A DNA stretch of 64,000 nucleotides from Mesorhizobium sp. M2A.F.Ca.ET.046.03.2.1 (GTDB lineage Bacteria > Pseudomonadota > Alphaproteobacteria > Rhizobiales > Rhizobiaceae). The position numbers and the translations under genes were made by a program. Shown here in pieces: positions 16,762 to 27,495 of this stretch (position 1 is its first letter; each line of letters starts with the position of its first letter). The notes under the pieces are model-generated. The model was given only the letters and a program-made list of their open reading frames with translations. It did no database searches and was not told where the DNA came from. Location of the stretch: contig NZ_CP034449.1 in the NCBI RefSeq assembly GCF_003952425.1, forward strand, positions 5,010,001-5,074,000, written 5' to 3'.

Positions 16762-17748
16762 ATGGGAATGCTGATCGAAGGCAAATGGCAGGACCGCCCG
16801 TTCGAGACTGACAGCGGCGGACGGTTCATACGCAGAGAGTCGCAATGGCGCGACTGGATCACGCGTGACGGCAGTCCGGCGCAGGGCCGAAGGCGGGGCT
16901 TCAAGGCGGAACCCGGCCGTTATCACCTCTATGTCTCGCTCGCCTGCCCTTGGGCGCACCGCACTTTGATCTTCCGTGCCCTGAAGAAGCTCGACGGCAT
17001 CATCTCCGTCTCCGTGGTGCACCACTTCATGGGCGAAAACGGCTGGACCTTTAAAGCCGAGGACGGCGCCACCGGGGACACGCTCTACGGCCTCGATTTC
17101 CTGCACCAGATCTACGCCAAGGCCGATCCGACCTATTCAGGCCGCGTGACGGTGCCGGTGCTGTGGGACAAGAGGCAAGAGACCATCGTCAACAACGAGT
17201 CCTCCGAGATCATTCGCATGCTCAATTCGGCCTTCGACGAATGGGGCGATGCGGGTCTCGACTTCTATCCTGCGGCGCTGCGCGCGGAGATCGACAGGAT
17301 CAATGCGCAGGTCTACCCGGCAATCAACAACGGCGTTTATCGCGCCGGTTTCGCCACCACGCAGGAAGCCTATGAGGAAGCTTTCGGCGAATTGTTCCAG
17401 GCGCTCGACACAATCGAGGAGAGGCTGTCGCGACAGCGCTATCTGGCCGGCGAACACATCACCGAGGCCGATTGGCGGCTGTTCACGACGCTGGTTCGTT
17501 TCGATCCGGTCTATGTCGGCCACTTCAAATGCAATCTGCGCCGCATCGCCGACTACCCGAACCTGTCGAATTATCTGCGCGATCTCTATCAGGTGCCCGG
17601 CGTGTCGGGCACGGTCAACCTTCACCACATCAAGGCGCATTATTACGGCAGCCACAGGTCGATCAATCCGACGGGAGTTGTCCCGGTGGGACCGGAGCTC
17701 GATTATGCGGCCGCCCATGACCGGGGCAGGTTCAGGAAAGCGGCGTGA
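16762..17748 (+). CDS. Glutathionyl-hydroquinone reductase (Xi-class GST)
   Basis: A 328-residue enzyme that reduces glutathionyl-hydroquinones with glutathione, like PcpF and YqjG. The catalytic cysteine is in LYVSLACPWAHRTLI. The VPVLWDKRQETIVNNESSEI segment binds glutathione, and the C-terminal helical domain contains EADWRLFTTLVRFDPVYVGHF. The start at 16762 has a GGGAGA site, and the longer frame to 16672 is not conserved. It ends one base before the convergent Nudix gene ends. Confidence 0.92.
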   Translation: MGMLIEGKWQDRPFETDSGGRFIRRESQWRDWITRDGSPAQGRRRGFKAEPGRYHLYVSLACPWAHRTLIFRALKKLDGIISVSVVHHFMGENGWTFKAEDGATGDTLYGLDFLHQIYAKADPTYSGRVTVPVLWDKRQETIVNNESSEIIRMLNSAFDEWGDAGLDFYPAALRAEIDRINAQVYPAINNGVYRAGFATTQEAYEEAFGELFQALDTIEERLSRQRYLAGEHITEADWRLFTTLVRFDPVYVGHFKCNLRRIADYPNLSNYLRDLYQVPGVSGTVNLHHIKAHYYGSHRSINPTGVVPVGPELDYAAAHDRGRFRKAA

Positions 17749-18252
17749 TTACCAGTAGGGTGAGATGCGCTCCCCGCCAAATATCTCGGCCATCCTTCGG
17801 AGCGTCGCCGGGGTCGTGCCCTCTGGCAAGCTGTCGAGCGGGAAGAAGCCTGCCTCGGCGATTTCATGGTCGGGCAGTTTCGGCGCGGTCTGGCTGAAAG
17901 CTTCGATCAGATAAAGGCCGACATGGTCGCGCTTGCTGGAGCGGCGGTTGAAATGCATCGACCTCAGCACCGGCGGCGCGGTAAGCGCGATGTTGCCTTC
18001 CTCGGCCAGCTCGCGCGTCAACGCTTCCTCGAGCGTCTCGCCGGACTCGACGCCGCCGCCGGGCAACTGCCAGCCGGGAACATAGGTGTGGCGGATCAGG
18101 AAGACGGCGTTGGAGGCACGTTCGTAGACCAGGCCGCGCACGCCGAGCGTCATCGGGCGGCGCAACAGAAAGTAAAAATGGAAGAACCTGGCCCGCAGGC
18201 CCGGCCAGCCGGTCTGGCGGAACGCCTCTTCCGGATCGCCTGTGCCGGTCAT
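17749..18252 (-). CDS. NUDIX hydrolase
   Basis: A 167-residue protein with a complete Nudix box: GGGVESGETLEEALTRELAE followed by EGNI, fitting GX5EX7REUXEEXGU. It should hydrolyse a nucleoside diphosphate linked to another group with Mg2+. The Arg-rich N-terminus (FHFYFLLRRPMTLGVRGLVY) is shared by a rhizobial group of unknown substrate. It stands alone between convergent and divergent neighbours. Confidence 0.85.
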   Translation of the reverse strand: MTGTGDPEEAFRQTGWPGLRARFFHFYFLLRRPMTLGVRGLVYERASNAVFLIRHTYVPGWQLPGGGVESGETLEEALTRELAEEGNIALTAPPVLRSMHFNRRSSKRDHVGLYLIEAFSQTAPKLPDHEIAEAGFFPLDSLPEGTTPATLRRMAEIFGGERISPYW

Positions 18253-18320
18253 CGAACGATCCCTGGGCGAACAGCAAAGGGTGAGTGGAAAGCCTCGCCG
18301 GCGTCGCTTAAGAAGGGGTC

Positions 18321-19253
18321 ATGTTCAGGCTCGCGCATATTTCCGATGCTCATCTGGGACCGCTGCCCGATGTAACCTATCGCGACCTCGCGTCCAAGCG
18401 CGTGCTGGGCTATGTCAACTGGCAGCGCAACCGACGCCGGCATATGCATGATGCCGTCATCGACACGATCGTCGCCGACATCAAGGCGAACGCGCCGGAC
18501 CATCTCGCCGTCACCGGAGACCTCGTCAACCTGGCGCTCGACGGCGAGATCGAGATGGCCAAGCACTGGCTGGAGACGCTCGGATCGCCGCACGACGTTT
18601 CCGTGGTCCCCGGCAATCACGATGCCTATGTGCCGGGCGCTTTCGACAAGGTCTGCCGGGCCTGGGCTCCCTGGATGACGGGCGACGGCGTCAACAGTCC
18701 GGTCGACCGCAATTCCTTTCCGTATCTGCGCGTGCGCGGCAATGTCGCGCTGATCGGCGTCACCACGGCGCGCGCCACCGCACCCTTCATGGCCAACGGC
18801 TTCTTCATGGAAGGGCAGGCCGAACGGCTCGGCAAGGTCCTCGATGATACGGTCAAACAGGGACTCTTCCGGATCATCATGATCCACCACCCGCCGGTGC
18901 GCGGCGCAGTACCGCAGCACAAGCGGCTGTTCGGCATTGCCCGGTTCCACAAGGTCGTCCGCCGGCATGGCGCGGAACTCGTCCTGCACGGTCACTCGCA
19001 CCTGCCGTCCTTGTTCGCCATCGGTGCACGCGGGGCCAAGGTGCCGGTGGTAGGGGTCGCCGCCGCCGGCCAGGCGCCGGGTGGCAAACATCCGGCGGCG
19101 CAGTACAACATGTTCGAAATTAGTGGTGAAAGGGGCAACTGGCGCCTGCGCCTGACCCGGCGCGGGCTGACCGGACCGGCCATGCCGCCGTCGGACCTCC
19201 AAAGCATGGACCTTGACGTGCCGGCAGACGGGCGCCAACTCGTCAGAAGCTGA
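18321..19253 (+). CDS. Calcineurin-like metallophosphoesterase
   Basis: A 310-residue protein with the metal-binding blocks in order: DAHLG (as HISDAHLG) at the N-terminus, TGDLVN, PGNHD, a HHPP block and HGHSHLP. These form the two-metal centre of this superfamily. It resembles Icc/CpdA-type or 3',5'-nucleotide phosphodiesterases, but its substrate is not evident. Its last 11 bases overlap the convergent gene at 19243. Confidence 0.87.
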   Translation: MFRLAHISDAHLGPLPDVTYRDLASKRVLGYVNWQRNRRRHMHDAVIDTIVADIKANAPDHLAVTGDLVNLALDGEIEMAKHWLETLGSPHDVSVVPGNHDAYVPGAFDKVCRAWAPWMTGDGVNSPVDRNSFPYLRVRGNVALIGVTTARATAPFMANGFFMEGQAERLGKVLDDTVKQGLFRIIMIHHPPVRGAVPQHKRLFGIARFHKVVRRHGAELVLHGHSHLPSLFAIGARGAKVPVVGVAAAGQAPGGKHPAAQYNMFEISGERGNWRLRLTRRGLTGPAMPPSDLQSMDLDVPADGRQLVRS

Positions 19254-19860
19254 TCTTCATCTGCATGATGCGGTCCCAGAACAAGACCAGCGAAACCGCC
19301 AGGCCGACAAGGGCGCCGGCGGCGATCAGGCCGAGGCCGGCGAAGAAGGTCGTCCAGCCGTTGCGGCCGGTTTCGGATCGGATGGGCGGCTCCGCTTCCT
19401 GGACCACGTGACGATGCAGGCCGGGAACGGCGCTTTCCATGCCGCCCTCCATCATGTGCTGCCGCTCGACGACACGTTCGGCCACGTAGCGCGTGACAGC
19501 ATCGGCGACGGCTTTCATCTCGGTCGATTCAGCCAGCACCACGCGGCCGACGCGCGTGTCCTTGAGGAAGCGGTAGGTTCGGCGGTCGCGTCCCATGGCG
19601 ACGTGGCTCACCGCATCGATCCATAGCCGCGGCTGCAGGCCCGACGAGACGGCGAAGTCGAAGCTGTCCATGTCAGCCGGGACATCGGCAAAGACGGAGG
19701 CAAGCTCGGCTGCCAGCAGATCGAGCCGCATGCGGTGCGCCTCGCGCATGTCGACAACCACGTCATCGCGGTCGGCGAAGGCGTTCTTGACGTCGCGTAT
19801 GGCATCCGAAAGCTTTCGCGATGGCTCGATCGGGGTGATTATGTCGCCTGCATCCTTCAT
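19243..19860 (-). CDS. Conserved-looking C-terminally anchored protein, unknown function
   Basis: A 205-residue protein. The N-terminal 150 residues are soluble and charged (IEPSRKLSDAIRDVKNAFAD, MREAHRMRLDLLAAELA). They are followed by a proline-containing linker and one transmembrane helix (FFAGLGLIAAGALVGLAVSL) near the C-terminus. This is the layout of a tail-anchored membrane protein facing the cytoplasm. I recognise no family. The start at 19860 avoids an upstream stretch rich in Arg and Cys that looks noncoding. Confidence 0.65.
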   Translation of the reverse strand: MKDAGDIITPIEPSRKLSDAIRDVKNAFADRDDVVVDMREAHRMRLDLLAAELASVFADVPADMDSFDFAVSSGLQPRLWIDAVSHVAMGRDRRTYRFLKDTRVGRVVLAESTEMKAVADAVTRYVAERVVERQHMMEGGMESAVPGLHRHVVQEAEPPIRSETGRNGWTTFFAGLGLIAAGALVGLAVSLVLFWDRIMQMKISF

Positions 19861-19933
19861 GGCGGCTGTCTCGCTGTTGGTTAACAGCGAGTTAACACAA
19901 TCGCCGGCAAAATGCACTGAATGATAGCGCCGG

Positions 19934-20737
19934 TCAGCTTGCTGCCGCCCCGTACACCGGTCGTTGTCGCCTGGCCCGCCGTCGCGTGTTGCGACGCACG
20001 ATCTCGGCAATCAGGTCCGGAGCCTCCTCGACCAGCATGTGACCCGCGTCAAGGACATGGTGCAGATGGAAATGCGACGGCAAGGCCTCGGCCTGCCCGA
20101 CAGGCAGGAGCGGATCCTCCGCTCCCCAAACAACCATCACCGGCATGTCGAGCGCATCGAGCTGCGCTCGAGGGATGACACCTTGCCGCTCATCCTTGGT
20201 TATCGCGGCCGCCATATCGATCAAGGTCTGCAACTGGCCGGGCTGTTCGCGCATGAGGCAAAGCGCATCCACCACGTGGTCAGGCGGCACGCTGCGCGGG
20301 GCCGACATGGCCGCAAGGCTGGCGCGGATCTGCTTCCTGCCGGAAGCCGCCGCATAGCGGCGCAGCAGGGCTGCGTTGATCTCCGGGCCGAAGCCGCCGG
20401 GCGCCAACAGCGTGAGCGAAGCCACCCGGCCAGGATCGGCTAGCGCCATCAATGTCGCGATCGCGCCGCCCATGGAATGACCGACGAGATGGACCTTGGC
20501 CAGCTGACGGGCGGCAAGATCGGCGAGGATGGCCCGCGCGGCCGGCTTGGCCCCGCCCATGCCCTCGCATTGCAGCGAATGACCATGGCCCGGCAGATCG
20601 TAGGCCAATATTCTCGCTTCGGCCGCCAGCGGTGCCATGACGTCACGCCAGATCTCACGGCAGGCTCCAAAGCCATGCAGAAAGACGATCGTCTTCGGAT
20701 CAGCGCCGGCCTCGACGGCATAAGGGAGTGGAAGCAT
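19934..20737 (-). CDS. Alpha/beta-fold hydrolase
   Basis: A 267-residue protein with the oxyanion HGFG motif (FLHGFGACREIW) and the nucleophile elbow GHSMGG. The acidic residue lies in VWGAEDPLLP and the catalytic histidine in LDAGHMLVEEAPD. The pattern is that of the acetoin dehydrogenase E2-like and esterase group. The substrate is unknown, and the Arg-rich C-terminus is atypical. Confidence 0.85.
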   Translation of the reverse strand: MLPLPYAVEAGADPKTIVFLHGFGACREIWRDVMAPLAAEARILAYDLPGHGHSLQCEGMGGAKPAARAILADLAARQLAKVHLVGHSMGGAIATLMALADPGRVASLTLLAPGGFGPEINAALLRRYAAASGRKQIRASLAAMSAPRSVPPDHVVDALCLMREQPGQLQTLIDMAAAITKDERQGVIPRAQLDALDMPVMVVWGAEDPLLPVGQAEALPSHFHLHHVLDAGHMLVEEAPDLIAEIVRRNTRRRARRQRPVYGAAAS

Positions 20738-20996
20738 GAAAAAAGGAGCGGTGAGCAGGCAGCAATCAGAAATTGTGGCTGAATTGCTCCTGATCCAGAC
20801 CTGTGGCTAGTAAAATTTTCGCGACCGAAGCGCTCCGTCAGGCGCTCGACGTGGAAGCCCGTCCTAATAGGTGTCGGATCACAGCGTGATACTTCCGCTG
20901 CTGCGATCAGGTGGCCCAAACACGGGCGTAAGGTGTGCCTATGTCCTAGTCTTGATGCGATTCCGCAATTTCAGACGGAAAACCGCTTCACATTAA

Positions 20997-22778
20997 CTAG
21001 GTCGGATTGCCGATCCCGGCGGCACGCAAGGATTGCACTAGCCGATCGGTGAGATCCGCGGGATATTTGCGGTCGACGAACGTCGCGCGCGGGTCGGCGG
21101 CGAATTTCGGGAATTCGGCGATGAGCTCGTTGGCAAGCTCGCCCGCCAGCTTGTCGCGGCCCGAAAGCCTGGCGCCGATCAGGCGCGCGGCCAGATAATG
21201 CGACTTGGATGCCGTCGTGCGCAGCGACTCGCTGGCGATGGCGGCCTTCTTCATATCGCCCTGCATGAAGGCGCCGACGAACAGGCCATAATCCCACCAG
21301 GTCGGATGGCCGCTGAAGGCCTCGACCGCGTGGCCCAGGATCGGCGTTCCCTCATCATACTTGCCGGCGAAGATCAGCCCATAGCCATAGGCGGCGGCCA
21401 TGCCGAGATCATATGGGTTGAGTTCGTAGGCCTTGCGCGTCAAGCGGATCGCTTCGTCCGCGTTGCCGAGGCGCGAGTTGAGGTAGCCGAGGGCACGATG
21501 CGCGTGCGGGTTCATAGGCCCCATCTGAACGGCGCGGTGCGCAAGCGACATGGCCTTTTCGAGCGTCGCATCTGGCGGATAGGGATAGTGGGCGGTGACG
21601 GCCTCTCCATGAAGCGCGGCCAGTTCCGCATAGACGAGCGACGATTTGGTGCCGTCGGCGGCAAGCTTCTCCAGGCAGCGATACGCAACCTCGTGCGACT
21701 GGGCGTTCATGTCGAGAAAGTAGCGGTCGTCGAGCACCAGGCACCCGATCTGGCTGGTCCTGATGTCGCTCTGGTCGATGTAGCTGTAGATCGCGCCGGA
21801 AGCGGGAATGGTCGATGTCAGAAGGCTGGCGATGTTGCTTTCAACCGCGCCGGGCGCGGTTTCGGCCGATGTCAGGTTGCGCGACAGCAGAACCCGACCG
21901 GTCGCGACGCTTTGCAGCTCGACCGTGACGTCGCCGGCGGCGGGGCCGGGAACAATATCGAAGACGAAACTGATCGGGTCGGCCGATTGATCGCGCGTTG
22001 AATCCGGAGCGCGCCCGATGAAGTCGATGGTGTCGAAACCGGCAAGACCGGCGCGCAACGACGATGCGACGCGAGCTGCCTCTGCTCCATCGGCGTTCAT
22101 GGCAATGTAGATGAGCGGCAAGGAGTCGAATACTGACTGGGCCGTGGTTCCGGCGATGCCCGCCGTTTCGACCGCCGTGTCGCCGCCGCCGAGCAAGGCA
22201 TCGCCTTGGCGAAAGATGAGCACGCCGAGCATGGCAATGACCAGAACCATGGCAGCCCAGAAGAATCGCAGTTGCCGCGTCAGTGATTGTGCAGGCGCGG
22301 CCGGCGCCATAAACGGCACGGGTTCGTCCGATGTCGGGCTGTCGAGATAGTCGGCCGCCGGAGCGGCTTCGGCCGATGCCTGGGGTTGGCGCGCGATGTT
22401 GCCGGTGGCGGACCTTGCGTCACCGGGCAGGCGGATTGCGTTCAGCTCATAGGAGGGGATATAGCCGCCGCGCGGGATCGCGATACGCACCGGTTCGGCG
22501 ATGCCTTCATTGGCAAAGTACTGATCCAGGAGCTCGCGTAGGCGACCGGCCTGAACCCTGACCACGGCGTCGGTGGAGGCGTCGAAATCGCCGTCCTTGC
22601 CGAAGACGTCCATGGCGATGGAAACGCCCTTCAGCCTGTCCGCCTCGCCAGCCTGCTCGCGCTCTACCAGGTAGCGTAAAAGCCTGCGGGCACGCTCGGA
22701 TCGTCCGAACGTCTCGCTGGCAAGCAGTCGCTCCAATGTCTCGCGCACTGCGGGGGCGGCAGGCGGGGCATGCTCCAA
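20997..22778 (-). CDS. Winged-helix / transmembrane / TPR protein (CadC-like layout)
   Basis: A 593-residue protein with three parts. First is an N-terminal domain (about 5-105: LERLLASETFGRSERARRLL, then STDAVVRVQAGRLRELLDQY) like the helix-turn-helix found in front of TPR proteins. Second is one transmembrane helix (FFWAAMVLVIAMLGVLIF, about 160). Third is a periplasmic part with TPR-like repeats (HRALGYLNSRLGNADEAIRL). The preferred start is TTG at 22778, which has a GGAAGGA site. The longer frame adds an Arg-rich tail. It is probably a membrane-bound one-component sensor of unknown signal. Confidence 0.7.
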   Translation of the reverse strand: MEHAPPAAPAVRETLERLLASETFGRSERARRLLRYLVEREQAGEADRLKGVSIAMDVFGKDGDFDASTDAVVRVQAGRLRELLDQYFANEGIAEPVRIAIPRGGYIPSYELNAIRLPGDARSATGNIARQPQASAEAAPAADYLDSPTSDEPVPFMAPAAPAQSLTRQLRFFWAAMVLVIAMLGVLIFRQGDALLGGGDTAVETAGIAGTTAQSVFDSLPLIYIAMNADGAEAARVASSLRAGLAGFDTIDFIGRAPDSTRDQSADPISFVFDIVPGPAAGDVTVELQSVATGRVLLSRNLTSAETAPGAVESNIASLLTSTIPASGAIYSYIDQSDIRTSQIGCLVLDDRYFLDMNAQSHEVAYRCLEKLAADGTKSSLVYAELAALHGEAVTAHYPYPPDATLEKAMSLAHRAVQMGPMNPHAHRALGYLNSRLGNADEAIRLTRKAYELNPYDLGMAAAYGYGLIFAGKYDEGTPILGHAVEAFSGHPTWWDYGLFVGAFMQGDMKKAAIASESLRTTASKSHYLAARLIGARLSGRDKLAGELANELIAEFPKFAADPRATFVDRKYPADLTDRLVQSLRAAGIGNPT

Positions 22779-22973
22779 GTGTCGATCCTTCCGAACTCGG
22801 CACAGGTTAGGGCGCGATAATATAGCGCTCGCGCCGGCGCACAAGGATGCTTCTGTTATGTGATCGCGTAAGCCACCGGAAATTCCCCCGCCGGTTAACG
22901 AACGACAAGGAAGTTGCGTCTGCTTTCAACACGGCGCGTCCGCAAGGCGCGTCGTGTTCGGGAGCCTGACTGG

Positions 22974-24773
<1,800 letters not shown>

Positions 24774-24809
24774 CTACCAGAATTGCATTCGCTTGATTAT
24801 GACTTTGCC

Positions 24810-24857
24810 AAGGAGCATGCGCCTGAGGCGGCGGGTATCGACCGCCGGGCGCTCCTT
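24810..24857 (-). promoter_or_regulatory. Hairpin after the leu leader ORF (candidate attenuation structure)
   Basis: In the leuA mRNA the arms AAGGAGC and GCTCCTT enclose an inner stem GGCGG/CCGCC. The structure begins at the leader stop codon. It has no U-tract, so it is more likely a protector, antiterminator or ribosome-stalling structure than the terminator itself. Confidence 0.45.
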
Positions 24858-24976
24858 CAGCGAACCCGGCGATCGCCGATAAGGCCGAGAAGAAGCAGGG
24901 TGGAAGCGAGCGCGCGCGCGGTCCCGCCGGCAAAGCCGGGGCGAGAAGAAGCGACGGAGCGGACGCGCGTGGTCAT
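24857..24976 (-). CDS. Candidate leucine leader peptide of leuA (39 aa)
   Basis: A 39-codon ORF upstream of leuA on the same strand. It ends in STLLLLGLIGDRRVR, with four consecutive and one further leucine codon (CTG CTT CTT CTC GGC CTT) shortly before its stop. A stable hairpin follows directly. Leucine-rich leader peptides that stall ribosomes are an established mode of control for leu and ilv operons. The N-terminal two thirds are Arg/Ala-rich and could be fortuitous. No clean U-tract terminator is visible before leuA, so the mechanism is uncertain. Confidence 0.5.
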   Translation of the reverse strand: MTTRVRSVASSRPGFAGGTARALASTLLLLGLIGDRRVR

Positions 24977-25142
24977 GGCGGCTCTCTTACAGGAGCGGCC
25001 CGCCGGAGGCAAGCGTGCGCAGGGGCGAATGCGCCGAGCCTGGTCTCGTCGCGGGCGGTGATGTCTTCCCCGCGCCTTGTAAATGGGCCAGACTTGGTTC
25101 CGAAGGCTTGGCTGCCAAGCGAAGCTCCGGGAGGGGTCGCCC

Positions 25143-26309
25143 ATGAATTTCGTGTTCTTCTCGCCGCATTTCCCGGCCAACGGCGCCGAGTTCTGCGACC
25201 GGCTGAAAAAGGCCGGCGCCACCGTGCTCGGCATTGGTGACGCGCCTTACGAGACCCTGAACGGCAAGCTGAAGGCCGCGCTTTCGGAATATTACCGCAT
25301 CGCGGACATGGAAGATTACGATGCCGTGTTCCGCGCGATGGGGCACTTCATCCACAAATGGGGCCGCATCGACCGCTTCGAGTCGCTCAACGAGCATTGG
25401 CTGGAGCTCGAGGCCAATATCCGCACCGACTTCAACATCTACGGCACCAAGCTCGACTTCGTGAAGAATCTGAAGCGGAAGAGCCGCATGCGCGCCTTCT
25501 TCCGCAAGAGCGGCGTCGAGACCATCCCGCAGCGCAAATGCTCCGACCGTGCCGGCGCCATGACCTTCATCCGCCGCGTCGGCTATCCGGTGGTGGTCAA
25601 GCCGGATTCCGGCTCGGGCGCCTCCAATACGTTCAAGATCTCCAATGCCAGGGAGCTCGACCAGTTCTTCAGGGATAAGCCGGAGGACGTCACCTTCGTC
25701 ATGGAACAGTTCATCGAGGGGCTGGTGGTGACCTTCGATGGGCTGGTCAACCGCGACGGCGAGGTTGTGCTGGCGGCCAGCCACCGCTACGACCAGAGCA
25801 TCATGGACGCGGTCAACAAGGACCGCCACATGAGCTACACCTGCTTCCCCGAAATCACGCCTGCGGTGGAGGAGGCGGGGCGCAAGATCCTCAAAGCGTT
25901 CGACGTGCGCGAGCGCTTCTTCCACATCGAGCTGTTCGAGACCAAGGACAAGCGCGTCATCGCGCTCGAGGTCAACATGCGCCCGCCCGGCGCCTGGATG
26001 ACAGACGCCATCAACTACACATTCGACATCGACGTCTATGCTGCCTGGGCCGAGATGGTGGTCAAGGATGCCGCCGGAGGCCCCTACAAGGGGAAGTATT
26101 TCACCGCCTATGCCAGCCGCAAACGCCATATCGACTATTTGCACAGCCATGCGGACGTGCTAGCCGCCCATGGCGACAAGATCGTCCATCATCAGGCCAT
26201 CGAAGAGGTTTTCAGCCGCGCCATGGGCAATTACGCCTACCAGATGCGTTCGAAGGATCAGAAGGCACTGCGCCAGGCGGTCGACTATATCCACGCGGAA
26301 AAGGCCTGA
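25143..26309 (+). CDS. ATP-grasp family ligase, substrate unknown
   Basis: A 388-residue protein. The ATP-grasp fold is seen in RRVGYPVVVKPDSGSGASNT (ATP-binding lysine and glycine-rich loop), FVMEQFIEGLVVTFDGLV and the metal-binding HIELFETKDKRVIALEVNMR. Such enzymes join a carboxylate to an amine or thiol through an acyl phosphate. The N-terminal PHFPANGAEFCDRLKKAGAT region is a pre-ATP-grasp domain. It is followed after 4 bases by an esterase-like gene and then an NTF2-like gene, so the three form one operon of unknown pathway. Confidence 0.8.
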   Translation: MNFVFFSPHFPANGAEFCDRLKKAGATVLGIGDAPYETLNGKLKAALSEYYRIADMEDYDAVFRAMGHFIHKWGRIDRFESLNEHWLELEANIRTDFNIYGTKLDFVKNLKRKSRMRAFFRKSGVETIPQRKCSDRAGAMTFIRRVGYPVVVKPDSGSGASNTFKISNARELDQFFRDKPEDVTFVMEQFIEGLVVTFDGLVNRDGEVVLAASHRYDQSIMDAVNKDRHMSYTCFPEITPAVEEAGRKILKAFDVRERFFHIELFETKDKRVIALEVNMRPPGAWMTDAINYTFDIDVYAAWAEMVVKDAAGGPYKGKYFTAYASRKRHIDYLHSHADVLAAHGDKIVHHQAIEEVFSRAMGNYAYQMRSKDQKALRQAVDYIHAEKA

Positions 26310-26313
26310 GCCA

Positions 26314-27090
26314 ATGGACGTCTCCTATCACAAGGGCCATGCCCGTAGTCTCGGCCGCGACATGGAATACAAGCGCTACGGTCATGCCGGGCGCCCGGTG
26401 GTGGTGTTCCCGACCTCGCAAGGACGGTTCTACCAGTTTGAGGATTCGGGCGGGGTTGGCGCGCTTGCCGAGTTCATCGACACCGGCCGCATCCAGCTCT
26501 TCACGCTGGACGGCATCGATTCGGAATCCTTCTTCAACAAGCATGCCGATGCGGCGCATCGCATCGCGCGGCACGAGGCCTATTTCCGCTATGTGCGGGA
26601 AGAGGCGCTGCCGGAGCTGCAGGCGGTCGCCGCCAAATCCAATGGCGGCCGCCCCTTGAAGCCATTGTTCTGCGGCTGCTCGATGGGCGGCTATCATTCG
26701 TCGAATTTCGTGTTCCGGTTCCCGGAACTGGCAAGCGGCGTGATCTCGCTGTCCGGCGTCTATTCGGCCCGCGACTTTTTCGGCCGGCAGCTGGAAGGCA
26801 ACATCTATTTCAATTCGCCGCTCGACTATCTGCCGGGCATCGTCGACCAGAAGCTGCTCGGGCGGCTCAGGGCGCTGAGGCTGATTTTCTGCTGCGGGCA
26901 GGGCGCCTGGGAAGAGCGCATGCTGGTCGAGACGCGCGAGCTGGAGCAGGTGCTGCGCGACAAATCCATTCCCGCCTGGGTCGACTATTGGGGCGGCGAC
27001 GTCAGTCACGACTGGCCATGGTGGCACAAGCAACTGGTCTATTTCTTCGGCCGCTGGCTGGATGACGATCTGATGCACAGGCTGGATTGA
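26314..27090 (+). CDS. Esterase-like alpha/beta hydrolase linked to ATP-grasp
   Basis: A 258-residue protein of the putative esterase group. The nucleophile elbow is CGCSMGGYHSSNF (Ser in GxSxG). The N-terminal HARSLGRDMEYKRYGHAGRP and VVVFPTSQGRFYQFEDSGG segments and the late histidine in DVSHDWPWWHKQ complete the usual triad regions. The start ATG at 26314 lies 4 bases after the ATP-grasp stop. It probably hydrolyses or transfers the product of the ligase, which is inference from linkage. Confidence 0.8.
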   Translation: MDVSYHKGHARSLGRDMEYKRYGHAGRPVVVFPTSQGRFYQFEDSGGVGALAEFIDTGRIQLFTLDGIDSESFFNKHADAAHRIARHEAYFRYVREEALPELQAVAAKSNGGRPLKPLFCGCSMGGYHSSNFVFRFPELASGVISLSGVYSARDFFGRQLEGNIYFNSPLDYLPGIVDQKLLGRLRALRLIFCCGQGAWEERMLVETRELEQVLRDKSIPAWVDYWGGDVSHDWPWWHKQLVYFFGRWLDDDLMHRLD

Positions 27091-27404
27091 TGACCACCCC
27101 CGACCCGATCCGCCGCTTTGTCGAAGCCACCAACGCCGGCGATAGCGAGGCCTTTCTCGGTACATTCACTGACGACGCTTTCCTGAGCGACTGGGGTCGC
27201 GATTTCCATGGCCGCGACGGGGTCGCGCGGTGGAACCGATCAGACAATATCGGCGTGCAGTCCAATCTTCGCATCGTCCGCATCGCGCAGCGTGACGGCG
27301 CCTACCATGCTCGTGTCGCCGTGACGGGCAATGGCTTCAACGGCGAGGGCGACATGGCCTTCACGCTGGACGGCGACCGGATCGCAAGCCTGGTCATCAG
27401 CTGA
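27090..27404 (+). CDS. SnoaL/NTF2-like small protein
   Basis: A 104-residue protein with the cone-shaped NTF2/SnoaL pattern: PIRRFVEATNAGDSEAFLGT, a hydrophobic pocket segment FTDDAFLSDWGRDFHGRDGV, and strands at the end. Such proteins are binding proteins or isomerase-like enzymes. Its ATG overlaps the stop of the esterase gene by one base (TGATG), indicating translational coupling. Confidence 0.75.
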   Translation: MTTPDPIRRFVEATNAGDSEAFLGTFTDDAFLSDWGRDFHGRDGVARWNRSDNIGVQSNLRIVRIAQRDGAYHARVAVTGNGFNGEGDMAFTLDGDRIASLVIS

Positions 27405-27448
27405 AACCGGACAGCAGGCTGGGTCTTTCCGCAAGTCGACACAAAATT

Positions 27449-27463
27449 TGACTTTAATGATCA
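27449..27463. promoter_or_regulatory. IRO box (TGA-N9-TCA), candidate RirA site
   Basis: TGACTTTAATGATCA is an exact TGA-N9-TCA, the iron-responsive operator of the rhizobial regulator RirA. It lies 33 bases before the siderophore-interacting protein gene. A second exact copy sits before the TonB receptor at 32001. Confidence 0.65.
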
Positions 27464-27495
27464 TGTTTTAGTGGCAAAGCCGCCGACGCTGTGGC

